A stretch of DNA of 63,510 nucleotides from Klebsiella pneumoniae (GCA_945861635.1 CAMAWH010000028.1:1-63510), one strand, 5' to 3'. Shown: positions 16,805-25,251, numbered from the stretch's first letter. A program made the numbers and translations. Notes: generated by a model not told the origin, from the letters alone.

Positions 16805-18946
16805 CTAGGCAAAACCCAACAGTTTCCCACCCTGATACACCACGAAGCTCGCGACGTAGGCCAGAACGGTCATATAGGCAAACAGAAACGCCGGCCACGC
16901 CCAAGACCTCGACTCTCGCTTCACGACGGCAAGCGTAGACATGCACTGCGCGGAGAGCGCGAAGAACACCATCAGGGAGAGGCCCGTCAGCGGCGTGTAG
17001 CGGGGGCCCCCGTCGGGACCACGCTCCGCTCGCATCTTCTCCCGAAGCGGGAGTGTCTCTTCGTCCGCATCCGCACCGATGCCATAGACGACGCCCATCG
17101 TGGACACGAACACCTCACGCGCTGCGAACGCACCGACCAGTCCGACGCCGATCTTCCAATCGAAGCCAAGCGGCGCGATGACCGGCTCAATTGCCCGCCC
17201 CAGACGCCCGCCGTAGGAGTGCTCAAGTTGGTACGCCGCGAGATCGGCGTCGGGCGCGGCATCGTTGGCTTCGCGCGGGAAGTAAAGCAGGGCCCACAAG
17301 ACCACCGAGCAACCCAGAATGACCGTCCCTGCCTCGGTGACAAACATCTTTGCGCGCATCCACATTTGGCGTAGAACCGTCACAAGGCGCGGCATTCGAT
17401 ACGGCGGAAGCTCCAAAAGCAATGGAATCCTCGGCCCCTTCAGAACGGTACGCCCAAGCACGGCCGCCGCGGCCAACGCCATGGCGGTCGAGAACAGGTA
17501 CATGAAAACCATCATCCCGGCTCGGACGGGGATGAATCCCAGGAGCGAACCCGTGGGGAACAGCGCCGCGATGACGAGCGTGTAGACCGGCAGTCGCGCC
17601 GAACAGGACATCAGCGGTACGACCATCATCGTGAGCAGGCGGTCTCGACGCCGCTCCAGCGTCCGGGTGGCCATGATCGCCGGCACAGCGCACGCATACC
17701 CGGACAGCATCGGCACGAATGCACGGCCGTGGAGGCCGATAGCTTTCATGGATCGATCGACCAGATAGGCGACACGCGCCATGTAGCCGGAGTCCTCAAG
17801 GAAGCCGAGGAGAAAGAACAGGAGCAGGATTTGCGGGAGGAACACCAGCACGGATCCAGCGCCGTTGATGACGCCATCCACCACCAGATCGGTGAGTACC
17901 CCATCGGGGGCGTACGTCCGAATTCCGGTTGCCACGGCTGAAAACACGTCTTCTATCAGCGAAATCGCCGGATCACTCCACGCAAAGAGCGCCTGAAAAA
18001 GCACACCCATCACAAACAGAAACGTCAGGGACCCCGTGACCGGATGCAAAAGCCAGCGGTCGATGCGCTCCGTCGTGGACGGCACCGACGAAGCGGCTGC
18101 ATTACCGAAGTCCTGAGCGTCCAGCCAGCGATAGCGCGTTCCGACGATTTCTCCGTCGATATCGCGGCCTCCGGCCGTTGCCGTTCGCCGCCGTGACAGC
18201 ACGGTTCGGCGGACGGTGTCGGGAATGTCCTCCAGTTCGTCGTGCTCGTCCACAGACAGGAGCGCCCAGATCGCGAGCGCGCGGGCGTCACCCGGCGTTG
18301 CAGCCTCGACATACGGTGTGATGGCGGCAATGTCGGCTTCCGCGAGCGGAGGGTAGCGCACGGGCGAAATCGGCCGAGGGGGCGTCGTCAATGCCGACGA
18401 CACGGCCTGCGCGAGGGCCTGCATCCCCTCGCCCGTATTCGCGGAAACCGGGACGACGGGAACGCCGAGCGCCGCGGAGATCCGCGCCGGATCTGGGGTG
18501 ACGCCTTGCGCGCGGGCGGCATCGATGAGATTGAGCGCGATGACAAAGGGGACTTCCGCCTCCGCCAACTGAACGGCCAAGTACAGGTTCCGAACAAGTT
18601 GCGTGGCGTCCACGACAAGGACGACGAGGTTCGGCCGCGCCTCCCCGTCCAATCCGAAAACCGCGCGCACCGCGACCTGCTCCTCGCCGGAGCGGGCCGC
18701 AAGCGAGTAGGTGCCGGGAACATCGATGACATCAACGTCGTAGTCCCCCGCGCGCCACCGCCCGACTTCACGTTCGACCGTCACGCCGGCATAGTTTCCG
18801 ACGCGGCCAGACGAGCCGGTGAGGCGGTTGAACAGGCTGGTCTTGCCCGTATTCGGATTGCCGGCGAGGGCGACGCGCGGCCGATCACCTCTTCTTCTTG
18901 CGGATCCCGGAGTGCCCACGGACGCAGCCGCGGGCGTAACGTTCAC
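16805..18946 (-). CDS. feoB: Ferrous iron transporter FeoB
   Basis: This is a 713-residue protein. The N-terminal G domain shows G1 GNPNTGKTS (residues 29-37), G3 DVPGTYSL and G4 NLIDAA. It is followed by the two Gate regions (FLPQILLLFFLLGFLEDSGY, GYACAVPAIMATRTLERRRD) and the C-terminal membrane bundle. It imports Fe2+ across the inner membrane. The GTG start overlaps the feoA stop (GTGA), and expression should follow the Fur-like site upstream of feoA. The length is normal for the short FeoB type, with no fused FeoC. Confidence 0.97.
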   Translation of the reverse strand: MNVTPAAASVGTPGSARRRGDRPRVALAGNPNTGKTSLFNRLTGSSGRVGNYAGVTVEREVGRWRAGDYDVDVIDVPGTYSLAARSGEEQVAVRAVFGLDGEARPNLVVLVVDATQLVRNLYLAVQLAEAEVPFVIALNLIDAARAQGVTPDPARISAALGVPVVPVSANTGEGMQALAQAVSSALTTPPRPISPVRYPPLAEADIAAITPYVEAATPGDARALAIWALLSVDEHDELEDIPDTVRRTVLSRRRTATAGGRDIDGEIVGTRYRWLDAQDFGNAAASSVPSTTERIDRWLLHPVTGSLTFLFVMGVLFQALFAWSDPAISLIEDVFSAVATGIRTYAPDGVLTDLVVDGVINGAGSVLVFLPQILLLFFLLGFLEDSGYMARVAYLVDRSMKAIGLHGRAFVPMLSGYACAVPAIMATRTLERRRDRLLTMMVVPLMSCSARLPVYTLVIAALFPTGSLLGFIPVRAGMMVFMYLFSTAMALAAAAVLGRTVLKGPRIPLLLELPPYRMPRLVTVLRQMWMRAKMFVTEAGTVILGCSVVLWALLYFPREANDAAPDADLAAYQLEHSYGGRLGRAIEPVIAPLGFDWKIGVGLVGAFAAREVFVSTMGVVYGIGADADEETLPLREKMRAERGPDGGPRYTPLTGLSLMVFFALSAQCMSTLAVVKRESRSWAWPAFLFAYMTVLAYVASFVVYQGGKLLGFA

Positions 18947-19194
18947 TTTGCCGCGTTCGCGACGTCGGCGGGCCCCACCGCAATCGCGTCCGCTTCCGTT
19001 CGGCGCAGCGAAAAACGGCAGCCACGCGCCTCGATGTCGAGCGGATCGCCCATCGGCGCAACGCCGAGTACCCGAACCTCAACGCCGGGAAGGAACCCCA
19101 ACTCAAGGAGGCGGCGACGAAACGCCCTTTCTCCACCCACGGATACGATGCGCACCGTTTCGCGGAGAGGGATGCGGGCGAGGGTGGACGTCAT
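18943..19194 (-). CDS. feoA: Ferrous iron transport protein FeoA
   Basis: This is an 83-residue SH3-like protein (LRETVRIVSVGGERAFRRRL, LGFLPGVEVRVLGVAPMGDP, DADAIAVGPADV-like end). FeoA binds FeoB and is needed for full Fe2+ uptake. It is first in the feoAB operon. The ATG lies only 6 nt after the -10 box and there is no Shine-Dalgarno, so the mRNA is probably leaderless. Confidence 0.93.
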   Translation of the reverse strand: MTSTLARIPLRETVRIVSVGGERAFRRRLLELGFLPGVEVRVLGVAPMGDPLDIEARGCRFSLRRTEADAIAVGPADVANAAK

Positions 19195-19200
19195 GGATCG

Positions 19201-19229
19201 ACTCTACCCATATTGAAAGTGAATGTCAA
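19201..19229 (-). promoter_or_regulatory. feoAB promoter (TTGACA-N17-TAGAGT)
   Basis: A perfect -35 (19229-19224), a 17-bp spacer and a -10 TAGAGT (19206-19201) end 6 nt before the feoA ATG. The predicted transcription start is therefore at or within a base or two of the start codon. Confidence 0.75.
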
Positions 19230-19232
19230 TAT
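19210..19232. promoter_or_regulatory. Fur-box-like operator over the feoAB promoter
   Basis: This is an inverted repeat of ATATTGA and TCAATAT around a 9-nt centre. The inner part, TGAAAGT-G-AATGTCA, agrees with the Fur 7-1-7 motif (TGATAAT-N-ATTATCA) at 10 of 14 positions. It covers the -35 box and most of the spacer, the usual place for iron-dependent repression. The regulator could also be another Fur-family or DtxR-like protein. Confidence 0.65.
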
Positions 19233-19301
19233 CGAAATGCGGAAGGTCACCGCGCGTGGACCTCACCCGTCCGCGGGGCGCTGAGCCCTCTTTCCGCAGC
19301 C

Positions 19302-19631
19302 CTATTTCGCACAGTGGCCCGACGAGCATTTTCCGCCCGGGCACTCACTGTCGAAGTTGCAGGTGCCATCGGGCGCGTTGCTGCACTTGCTACTGTGGCA
19401 CTTGGCCCCACCGCCCCCGCAGTCGGAATCGAAGTTGCACGAGCTGCCCGCGGAGTCCGCACAGTGGCTGCTGTGGCACTTCACGCCGGCGTGGCAGTCC
19501 GAGTCAAAACCGCACTTTCCGTAGTCACCGGCAACGACCGGACCAGCAATAACCGGGGTCGAGCGCCCAAAGAAGCCCGCAAGTACGACGAGGGAGAGAA
19601 CGACGGAAAGGAGGATGGCAAAGCGACGCAT
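19302..19631 (-). CDS. Small secreted Cys-rich repeat protein
   Basis: This is a 109-residue protein. The start at ATG 19631 follows a GGAG site and gives a normal signal peptide (MRRFAILLSVVLSLVVLAGF). The mature part holds three copies of a Cys motif of about 20 residues (CGFDSDCHAGVKCHSSHC, CNFDSDCGGGGAKCHSSKC, CNFDSECPGGKCSSGHC). Four cysteines per unit suggest disulfide-knotted modules, like the Cys-rich 'DSDC' repeats of myxobacterial secreted proteins. Function unknown. The frame upstream of 19631 is open but crosses the divergent promoter region. Confidence 0.75.
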   Translation of the reverse strand: MRRFAILLSVVLSLVVLAGFFGRSTPVIAGPVVAGDYGKCGFDSDCHAGVKCHSSHCADSAGSSCNFDSDCGGGGAKCHSSKCSNAPDGTCNFDSECPGGKCSSGHCAK

Positions 19632-19678
19632 GGGGCTCCAGAGGGTGCCAGCGGGGTGTAACCGATGGCGTGTCGGCA

Positions 19679-19684
19679 TAGAAT
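19679..19684 (+). promoter_or_regulatory. -10 TAGAAT, 6 nt before ATG
   Basis: TAGAAT is followed by CCCACC and the ATG at 19691. A poor -35 (GTGTAA, 19656-19661) lies 17 bp upstream. The geometry matches the feoA promoter. Confidence 0.5.
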
Positions 19685-19690
19685 CCCACC

Positions 19691-20713
19691 ATGCCATCGG
19701 CCTCCACCGGCTTCACCCTCACCCGCATCGCGGACACCACGGACCGATTCCGCGAGTTCGGACCGTACGTCGCCGCCCTCAACAACGCCGGCACCGTGGC
19801 ATTCCAGGCCAGTTTGAGCCGTGGAGGATCCGGCGTTTTCACCGGGGATGGTGGACCCGTGACGACGATCTTCGACACGAATGGCACGCCCATTCGTGCC
19901 GTGCTCAGTCATCCGGATATCAACGCCGGCGGGTCGGTCAGCTTCTACGGCGAACGGGAGGCGGGAGAGCGGGGAGTGTTCCTTGTTCGAGGCGGGGAGT
20001 TGATTCGGCTCGGCGGGGCGGGCCCGACGGCCGTTGGACAGATCGGGCCGCTGGGACCGACCATGAACGACGGGGACGCCGTGGCGTTCCGGGCCGACTT
20101 GCCAGAAGGAGCGAGCGGCATTTTCGTCGGTGCTCCGGACGCAACGCGCGCCATCGCCCACACCGGCGATCGGTACGGCGCGTTCTGGGGGCTTCCGGTA
20201 ATCACCGACGATGGAACCGTTGTTTTTCGCGCAGATCTGCGCGAGGGGGGGCAGGGAATCTACGCGCATCGCGGCGATTCACTCACGACGATTGCGGACA
20301 CCACCGGCGCGTTCCAGACCCTTGGGTTCTTCCCTTCTGCCAACGACGACGGTGAAGTGGCGTTCGCCGCAACCCGGAAGCAAGGGGGAGGCGGAATCTT
20401 CCATTGGATCGACGGGGACTTCACGACGGTCATTGAAACATCGGACGGTTTTGACTCCCTCCGGGGTGCATGGATCAACAATGCGGGGGCGGTCTTCTTT
20501 CTCGGCACCCCGTCCGGTGGAACGCTGGGCATCCATTCCGGCGCAAATCCCCACACGGACCGAATCCTTGGCCTTGGGGATGCCCTTTTCGGCTCCACCA
20601 TTACCGATTTCGCGGCCAACCCGGTGTCGCTGAACGACGCGGGGCAACTGGCAATCCGAGTGGCGCTCGCCACCGGCCGGGAGGTGATCCTGCGCGCCGA
20701 TCCCGTCGGGTGA
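19691..20713 (+). CDS. NxxGxxAF tandem-repeat protein
   Basis: This is a 340-residue protein made of about six to seven blades with the signature N/D-x-x-G-x-V/A-A/x-F (LNNAGTVAFQASL, MNDGDAVAFRADL, ITDDGTVVFRADL, ANDDGEVAFAATR, LNDAGQLAIRVAL). This matches the 'choice-of-anchor tandem repeat NxxGxxAF' (DUF7453) type. It probably folds as a beta-propeller. No signal peptide follows the ATG, so the location is uncertain. It may start leaderless from the -10 just upstream. Confidence 0.75.
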   Translation: MPSASTGFTLTRIADTTDRFREFGPYVAALNNAGTVAFQASLSRGGSGVFTGDGGPVTTIFDTNGTPIRAVLSHPDINAGGSVSFYGEREAGERGVFLVRGGELIRLGGAGPTAVGQIGPLGPTMNDGDAVAFRADLPEGASGIFVGAPDATRAIAHTGDRYGAFWGLPVITDDGTVVFRADLREGGQGIYAHRGDSLTTIADTTGAFQTLGFFPSANDDGEVAFAATRKQGGGGIFHWIDGDFTTVIETSDGFDSLRGAWINNAGAVFFLGTPSGGTLGIHSGANPHTDRILGLGDALFGSTITDFAANPVSLNDAGQLAIRVALATGREVILRADPVG

Positions 20714-20743
20714 AGCCCGGTATGGTATCGCCGCCCTCGCGGA

Positions 20744-20931
20744 CTGCTCGCCGCGGGCGGCACCAGCGGAACGTCGCTCTGGCAATACGACATTGCGGCG
20801 AATTCCTGGGCGGCGATCACCGCGTTCCCGATTGACCATGGGACAACGGCTCCTGTACGGTGTCCCCGCACGGCTGGCTCTACATGGCCGATGCGGGGGC
20901 GTCCACCTTCTACCGGCTTCCATTGTATTGA
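20744..20931 (+). pseudogene. Kelch-like beta-propeller remnant
   Basis: A reading frame without a start begins LLAAGGTSGTSLWQYDIAAN, a clear Kelch blade, and runs into SWAAITAFPIDHG. After a +1 shift the continuation is NGSCTVSPHGWLYMADAG and RLPLY before TGA. Only about 60 codons are left. It is the decayed C-terminal end of a larger gene. The rest of the 286-bp gap (20714-20999) holds only the toxin-antitoxin promoter. Confidence 0.6.
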
Positions 20932-20950
20932 TTCGGCGGCCGGTCCGCGC

Positions 20951-20978
20951 TTGACATTTCGCGACGGGCGCTTAGACT
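20951..20978 (+). promoter_or_regulatory. Toxin-antitoxin promoter (TTGACA-N16-TAGACT)
   Basis: A perfect -35 (20951-20956), a 16-bp spacer and a -10 TAGACT (20973-20978) lie upstream of the antitoxin ATG at 21000. Confidence 0.7.
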
Positions 20979-20994
20979 GGTCGCAGACTGGTCG
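20974..20994. promoter_or_regulatory. Direct-repeat operator of the toxin-antitoxin operon
   Basis: There are two exact copies of AGACTGGTCG separated by 1 bp, an 11-bp period. The first overlaps the -10 box and the second the expected transcription start. This suits cooperative binding of a Phd-type dimer for autoregulation. Confidence 0.55.
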
Positions 20995-20999
20995 AATCC

Positions 21000-21275
21000 A
21001 TGAAATACAACGACATTGACCCCCCCGTGCTCTTCGTCCGCGAACCCACCGCCGTCGGCGCGTACGACGCGAAAACTCGACTGGGAGAACTGCTATCGGA
21101 TGTCGAAGGCGGGGCGAGCTTTGTCATCACGAAGCACGGGCGCCCCGTCGCGCGGTTGCTGCCCGTCGAGCCGGCGTCCGAAACGGGCGGGGTGGTGGAT
21201 GCCCTGCTGAGGCAGCGCGCCGGCCGAACGCTCGGAGTGCCCATCCGAACGCTCATCGAGGAAGGGAGGCGGTGA
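21000..21275 (+). CDS. Phd/YefM-family antitoxin
   Basis: This is a 91-residue protein. The Phd/YefM DNA-binding core is clear: YDAKTRLGELLSDVEGG, FVITKHGRPVARLLPVE. The disordered C-terminal half (LLRQRAGRTLGVPIRTLIEE) would wrap the toxin. About 20 residues precede the usual start of the fold. The stop overlaps the toxin start (GTGA), typical of type II modules. It should repress its own promoter through the repeats at 20974-20994. Confidence 0.88.
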   Translation: MKYNDIDPPVLFVREPTAVGAYDAKTRLGELLSDVEGGASFVITKHGRPVARLLPVEPASETGGVVDALLRQRAGRTLGVPIRTLIEEGRR

Positions 21276-21691
21276 GTAGCTTTGTTCTCGACGCGTCCGT
21301 CGCCCTTTCGTGGTGCTTCGCAGATGAGGCCGATGAAGCCGGAGACGCGGTGCTGAATCGACTCCGCGGCACCCGCGCGTGCGTTCCGGGTATCTGGCCT
21401 CTGGAGGTTGCAAATGTGCTGCTCGGCGCCGAGCGGCGCCGGCGAATTGCACCCTCGGAGTCAGCACGCTTTCTCGCGCTGCTCGACGCGTTGCCAATCG
21501 ACGTGGACGCACACACCGCGAGTCGGGCGCCCCGCGAAATTCTGGCTCTCGCGCGTACACACAAACTATCAAGCTATGACGCTGCGTATCTGGAGTTGGC
21601 GGCACGCGGCGGGCTTTCCCTCGCGACGAGAGACGTGCGCCTCGCAGCGGCCGCGCGCAGCGTCGGCGTGGACGTATGGGTGGCGCCGTGA
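21272..21691 (+). CDS. PIN-domain toxin, VapC-like ribonuclease
   Basis: This is a 139-residue PIN protein. The Mg2+-binding acidic quartet is visible as Asp7 (SFVLDASVALSW), Glu45 (WPLEVANVL), Asp103 (LSSYDAAYLELA) and Asp121 (LATRDVRLA). Such toxins cleave tRNA or rRNA until neutralised by the antitoxin. The GTG start overlaps the antitoxin stop. The pairing of a Phd-type antitoxin with a VapC-type toxin is common. Confidence 0.9.
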   Translation: MSSFVLDASVALSWCFADEADEAGDAVLNRLRGTRACVPGIWPLEVANVLLGAERRRRIAPSESARFLALLDALPIDVDAHTASRAPREILALARTHKLSSYDAAYLELAARGGLSLATRDVRLAAAARSVGVDVWVAP

Positions 21692-21719
21692 GCCGCACAT
21701 TCTCGCCGTGACGCCCACG

Positions 21720-23120
21720 ATGCACCGCAAGAACCGACCACCGCCGACCCCGGTCGCCCTCGACGGCCTCGATGCCGACGGCGTGGCAACGGGTGTCGAC
21801 GAAAAAGGGCGTCGGTGGGCCGTCCGCGGCGCGTCGCCGGGTGCAGTCGTGAACGCAGTAGGGCGTCGTAAGGACGCCTTTGTACTGTCGGTCGTCTCGC
21901 CGCCGCCGGACGGGGTATCTCCTCGGTGCGCGGACTTTCGGCGGTGCGGCGGTTGTAGCCTGCAGGACCTGCCACTGACGCGTCAACAGGACGAGAAGGT
22001 CCACGCGCTGGTCACACTGTTCGCTCCGTTGGACGCCGTCAACCATGGAATCCGTTCGTCAGGCGTGGCCTATGGCTACCGTGACCGCATCGACTTGTCG
22101 TTCGGCACGAAACGCCTGCTCACAACGCACGAGTTGCACACCGGGGTGCCGATGGGCGGCCGATACCTCGGCATGCACGGGGCCGGTCACTTTGACCGGA
22201 TCGTGCCCATCGCAACCTGCCACCTTGCGGACGACGACGTGAACGCCGTCTTCCGGGCCATGCGTGATGACCTGCTGGCGTCCCCGCTCTCGATCCACGA
22301 TCGCGCCAACCACGTCGGCTACCTTCGCCACCTCGTGCTTCGCCGCGGAGACGACGGCGTCCTCGCCATCCTGACGACCTCCCCGGGGGAGGCCGCGGAC
22401 GAAGCTTGGCTGCGCGCCAACGCTGCGGCATGGGGTGCTGCTACCGTGCTGTGGGTTGTAAACGAAGGCGTCGCAGACGTCGCAAGTGGTACGTTGCGGG
22501 CGGTGCTGCATGGCTCCGGAACGCTGGCGATTACTCTTTCTGGCGTCACATTCGCGCTTTCTGCCGATGCGTTCTTTCAGGTGAACCGGGCGGGCGCGGA
22601 AGTGCTCGTGGACGTCGTGCGTGAAGCCCTGGGTGCAGGCTCGGCCGGGGCAACGCTCATCGACCTCTACTGCGGCGCAGGCGCGCTCTCGATTTCCCTG
22701 GCCGGTGCCTACGCGCACCTCATCGGCATCGAGCGCAGCGAGAACGCCATTGCCGACGCGCGTCGTAACGCGGAACGACTGGGTGTCGCAGCGGCGTACC
22801 ACGCGGGCACGGTGGAAGCGCTGTTACCGGGGTTGGCACTGGGGCCGCCCGACGGACCAGATGGCGGCGCCCGAACGAGCCTCCACATCGTCGTGGATCC
22901 CCCCCGGGTGGGGCTCCACCCCGCCGCACTCGCCGCGCTGTCGCGGACGGATGCGGACGTGCTGGTGTACGTCTCCTGCCGAGCTACTTCCTTGCTGAGA
23001 GACGGACTCGCGCTTCAGAGTGCCGGTTGGCGCTGCACCGATTGGTGGGCGGTCGATCTGTTTCCGCAAACCGGGCATGTCGAGGTCGTGGCACGGTGGG
23101 TGCGAAACGTCGGGGTTTGA
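21720..23120 (+). CDS. RlmD/TrmA-type RNA (uracil-5-)-methyltransferase
   Basis: This is a 466-residue protein with start ATG 21720 (an in-frame GTG at 21708 is possible). An N-terminal TRAM-like barrel is followed by an iron-sulfur cluster motif (CADFRRCGGCSLQDL). The SAM-binding site is DLYCGAGALSISLAG, substrate-loop residues include FFQVNRAGAEV, and the catalytic part contains DPPRVGLHP, YVSCRATSLLRD and DLFPQTGHVEVVA. It methylates C5 of a uridine in 23S rRNA (RlmC/RlmD) or tRNA (TrmA); the Fe-S cysteines favour RlmD/RlmC. A hairpin pair just downstream ends the unit. Confidence 0.9.
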   Translation: MHRKNRPPPTPVALDGLDADGVATGVDEKGRRWAVRGASPGAVVNAVGRRKDAFVLSVVSPPPDGVSPRCADFRRCGGCSLQDLPLTRQQDEKVHALVTLFAPLDAVNHGIRSSGVAYGYRDRIDLSFGTKRLLTTHELHTGVPMGGRYLGMHGAGHFDRIVPIATCHLADDDVNAVFRAMRDDLLASPLSIHDRANHVGYLRHLVLRRGDDGVLAILTTSPGEAADEAWLRANAAAWGAATVLWVVNEGVADVASGTLRAVLHGSGTLAITLSGVTFALSADAFFQVNRAGAEVLVDVVREALGAGSAGATLIDLYCGAGALSISLAGAYAHLIGIERSENAIADARRNAERLGVAAAYHAGTVEALLPGLALGPPDGPDGGARTSLHIVVDPPRVGLHPAALAALSRTDADVLVYVSCRATSLLRDGLALQSAGWRCTDWWAVDLFPQTGHVEVVARWVRNVGV

Positions 23121-23125
23121 GTTTG

Positions 23126-23160
23126 GCAATCGCTCCGCGATTGCGTTTGGTTGGCCAAAC
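23126..23160 (+). terminator. Tandem hairpins after the methyltransferase
   Basis: The first hairpin is GCAATCGC-TCC-GCGATTGC (23126-23144), an 8-bp perfect stem. The second follows at once as GTTTGG-TTGG-CCAAAC (23145-23160). There is no long U-tract, so efficiency is uncertain. Confidence 0.55.
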
Positions 23161-23220
23161 CGACGCGCTCACAGGAGACCTGCCCCGGTAGTCGCGCGGG
23201 CGCCGGGTTAGTCGCGCTCT

Positions 23221-24171
23221 GTGTTCGCCCTTCTCCTTGCATGCGCTGCCGAAAACGCCACCGCAGGGGCGCCCGGCGCCGCCGCCACCCCTGTCATCGA
23301 CGCCGCCAGCGCCGCGGCACCGCCGGCCGCTACTCCCTTCGACTGGGCCCTCTGGGGAGACGGAAACGCCGAAGTCGCCAGCTACACCCTCACGCAACCT
23401 CGCTACGGCAACATCTGGCAGGGCACCGCTACCCTGATCTTCGTCACCGAAGATTTCTCCTGGTCCGCGCGCGTGAAAGCCGACGCCGGCCAACACCCAC
23501 CGGACGACATCCGGAAGGTGATCAAGCTCAACGCTCTACGCGATTTCCGCACCGGCATCTACGACTACGACGTGATGACGAGCACCTTTGCGCGACTCGA
23601 AGGCGGTGATGGCATGCGCCCCCTCGATCCCCTCAAAATTGCATTTTCCGCAACCGAGTGGTGTGGCATGGTGTACGCCGAACTCACACCACATCCGCGG
23701 AAAGCCGTGCTGACGACCCACACCTACTTCGACCGTGACGACGTTGCCCCGCCCGTCGTGCCCGTGCCTGACGACGTCGTATACGGTGACGACGTTCCCC
23801 TGCTCATCCGCGGCTTTCTGGGCGAGTGGTTGCGTCCGGGCGCAACGCTGACCGCGCCCTACCTGCCGACCCTGCTGGAGAGCCGGTTTGCCCACGTCCC
23901 CTTGGCGGTGGGCAGCGTCCACGTCACGCGTGGACCCGACGTAAGGCAAGATGTGCTCGGCACGCCGACGGACGTCGTGGAATACAACGTCGTCGCGTCG
24001 CCCGGCGAAGTTTCCACCCGTTGGTTCGTGGAGCGCGCAGGGGCGCACCGAATCGTCGGGTGGGAGTCCTCTACCGGTGAATCCGCCGCACTTCGCGGCG
24101 TGGATCGCCTGCCGTATTGGCAACTCAACCAACCGGGCGGCGATGTCCATCGCACCCGGATCGGACTGTAA
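23221..24171 (+). CDS. Lipoprotein of the family often mislabelled 'septum formation inhibitor Maf'
   Basis: This is a 316-residue protein from GTG 23221, giving MFALLLAC. An in-frame TAG lies only 12 nt upstream, so the seven-residue signal cannot be extended with a normal start codon. An Ala/Pro linker is followed by conserved text: WALWGDGNAEVASYTLTQPR, YGNIWQGTATLIFVTEDFSW, LNALRDFRTGIYDYDVMTS. I recall this pattern from proteins labelled Maf that are unrelated to the nucleotide pyrophosphatase. Function unknown. It is followed after 2 bp by the next lipoprotein gene. Confidence 0.7.
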   Translation: MFALLLACAAENATAGAPGAAATPVIDAASAAAPPAATPFDWALWGDGNAEVASYTLTQPRYGNIWQGTATLIFVTEDFSWSARVKADAGQHPPDDIRKVIKLNALRDFRTGIYDYDVMTSTFARLEGGDGMRPLDPLKIAFSATEWCGMVYAELTPHPRKAVLTTHTYFDRDDVAPPVVPVPDDVVYGDDVPLLIRGFLGEWLRPGATLTAPYLPTLLESRFAHVPLAVGSVHVTRGPDVRQDVLGTPTDVVEYNVVASPGEVSTRWFVERAGAHRIVGWESSTGESAALRGVDRLPYWQLNQPGGDVHRTRIGL

Positions 24172-24173
24172 AC

Positions 24174-25229
24174 ATGCGAATCTTCCCTGCTTGTTCCTTG
24201 ACTCTTCTCGCCGGCGGACTTGCCGCCTGTACCGGGCCCGTGAGTTCCAACGCGTTCGACACCGCCAATGACGGCCAGAAGTGCGACCGCATCCACGGCG
24301 CCACCGGCATCGCACTCTACGAAGACCAAGGAAAAACCGCGCATTTCCCTGACCACGCGCCGAGCGACACGTTCCGTACCAGCGGCGTTGCCGGACCGAT
24401 GGACGTCGACGGAAGCACGTGGCTGGCCGTGTCGGGTCGTACGGCGCAAGTCTCCACGGATGGCGGTTGTAACTGGGAAGATCAGGGTTCCCTCCCCAGT
24501 GGGGATTGGTTGCTGACCGCCGCAGATGGCCGGGCCTACGCCTTCGACCTGGCGTCGAGCGCGGGTGCATTCAGCGACAACCTCGGCCTGTCGTGGGAGC
24601 CGTTCGATGCTGGCGGCACATTCACCTCCCTCCCCACCATCGATGCCGCCGATTTCAAACGTCTGCGTGGCGTGCAGGATCGCGGCGTCGTGACCTCCAG
24701 TGACGGCGGGCTGACCTGGTCCATCACGGGATCCATCCCCGAAGGAGCCGCGGTCGTGGTCGGCGCGGGCATCCCTGACAACGACCTCGATGCCGTACTC
24801 GTCACGACGGACCTCGGCGTCTACCAGTCCGCAACGGGCGGGCAGAGTTGGAGCGTGCTCGCGCTTGCGGGCATGACCTCCCTTACGACGGCCGCCATCC
24901 ATCCGGCCGACAACAACGTGCTGCTCGTCGCCGGCACCGATGAGAACGGCGCCGTCATCATGCGCAGTGACGACGCGGGCGTCACATGGGACAGCATCAT
25001 GTCGGTCGCAGGTCAGGATCTCGATGTCGATCCTCCCCTCTGGCCGCTTCCGGGCGCCGCCAACACGTTTGTTTCGAGCTACGGCAGCAGGGATGGCGTG
25101 AAGCTCTACGTTGCCGTCGCGCACCAGCAGATCCTGACGTACAGCGTCGGGCAATACTACGAACTCTCCCAGGTCGCATTCGGCAGCGACCGATGGCTTG
25201 CAACCCTGTCGGCGGTGTCGGAGGAGTAG
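24174..25229 (+). CDS. Lipoprotein with BNR/Asp-box propeller repeats
   Basis: This is a 351-residue protein. The signal is MRIFPACSLTLLAGGLAAC. At least five Asp-box-like blades are visible (STDGGCNWE, SDNLGLSWEPF, SSDGGLTWSI, SATGGQSWSV, RSDDAGVTWDS), as in sialidases, sortilin and the Ycf48-type assembly factor. No sialidase arginine triad was identified, so a binding role is more likely than glycosidase activity. The ATG follows the previous stop by 2 bp. Confidence 0.8.
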   Translation: MRIFPACSLTLLAGGLAACTGPVSSNAFDTANDGQKCDRIHGATGIALYEDQGKTAHFPDHAPSDTFRTSGVAGPMDVDGSTWLAVSGRTAQVSTDGGCNWEDQGSLPSGDWLLTAADGRAYAFDLASSAGAFSDNLGLSWEPFDAGGTFTSLPTIDAADFKRLRGVQDRGVVTSSDGGLTWSITGSIPEGAAVVVGAGIPDNDLDAVLVTTDLGVYQSATGGQSWSVLALAGMTSLTTAAIHPADNNVLLVAGTDENGAVIMRSDDAGVTWDSIMSVAGQDLDVDPPLWPLPGAANTFVSSYGSRDGVKLYVAVAHQQILTYSVGQYYELSQVAFGSDRWLATLSAVSEE

Positions 25230-25251
25230 GCCGGCGGCACGGACACGAGCG

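Noticed and set aside
19301..19697. Longer start of the Cys-rich protein at 19697
   Set aside because: It would add charged residues before the signal peptide and overlap the divergent gene's promoter; ATG 19631 with GGAG is better.
23221..24171. Septum formation inhibitor Maf
   Set aside because: The protein has a lipoprotein signal and none of the Maf pyrophosphatase motifs, although similar sequences carry that name.
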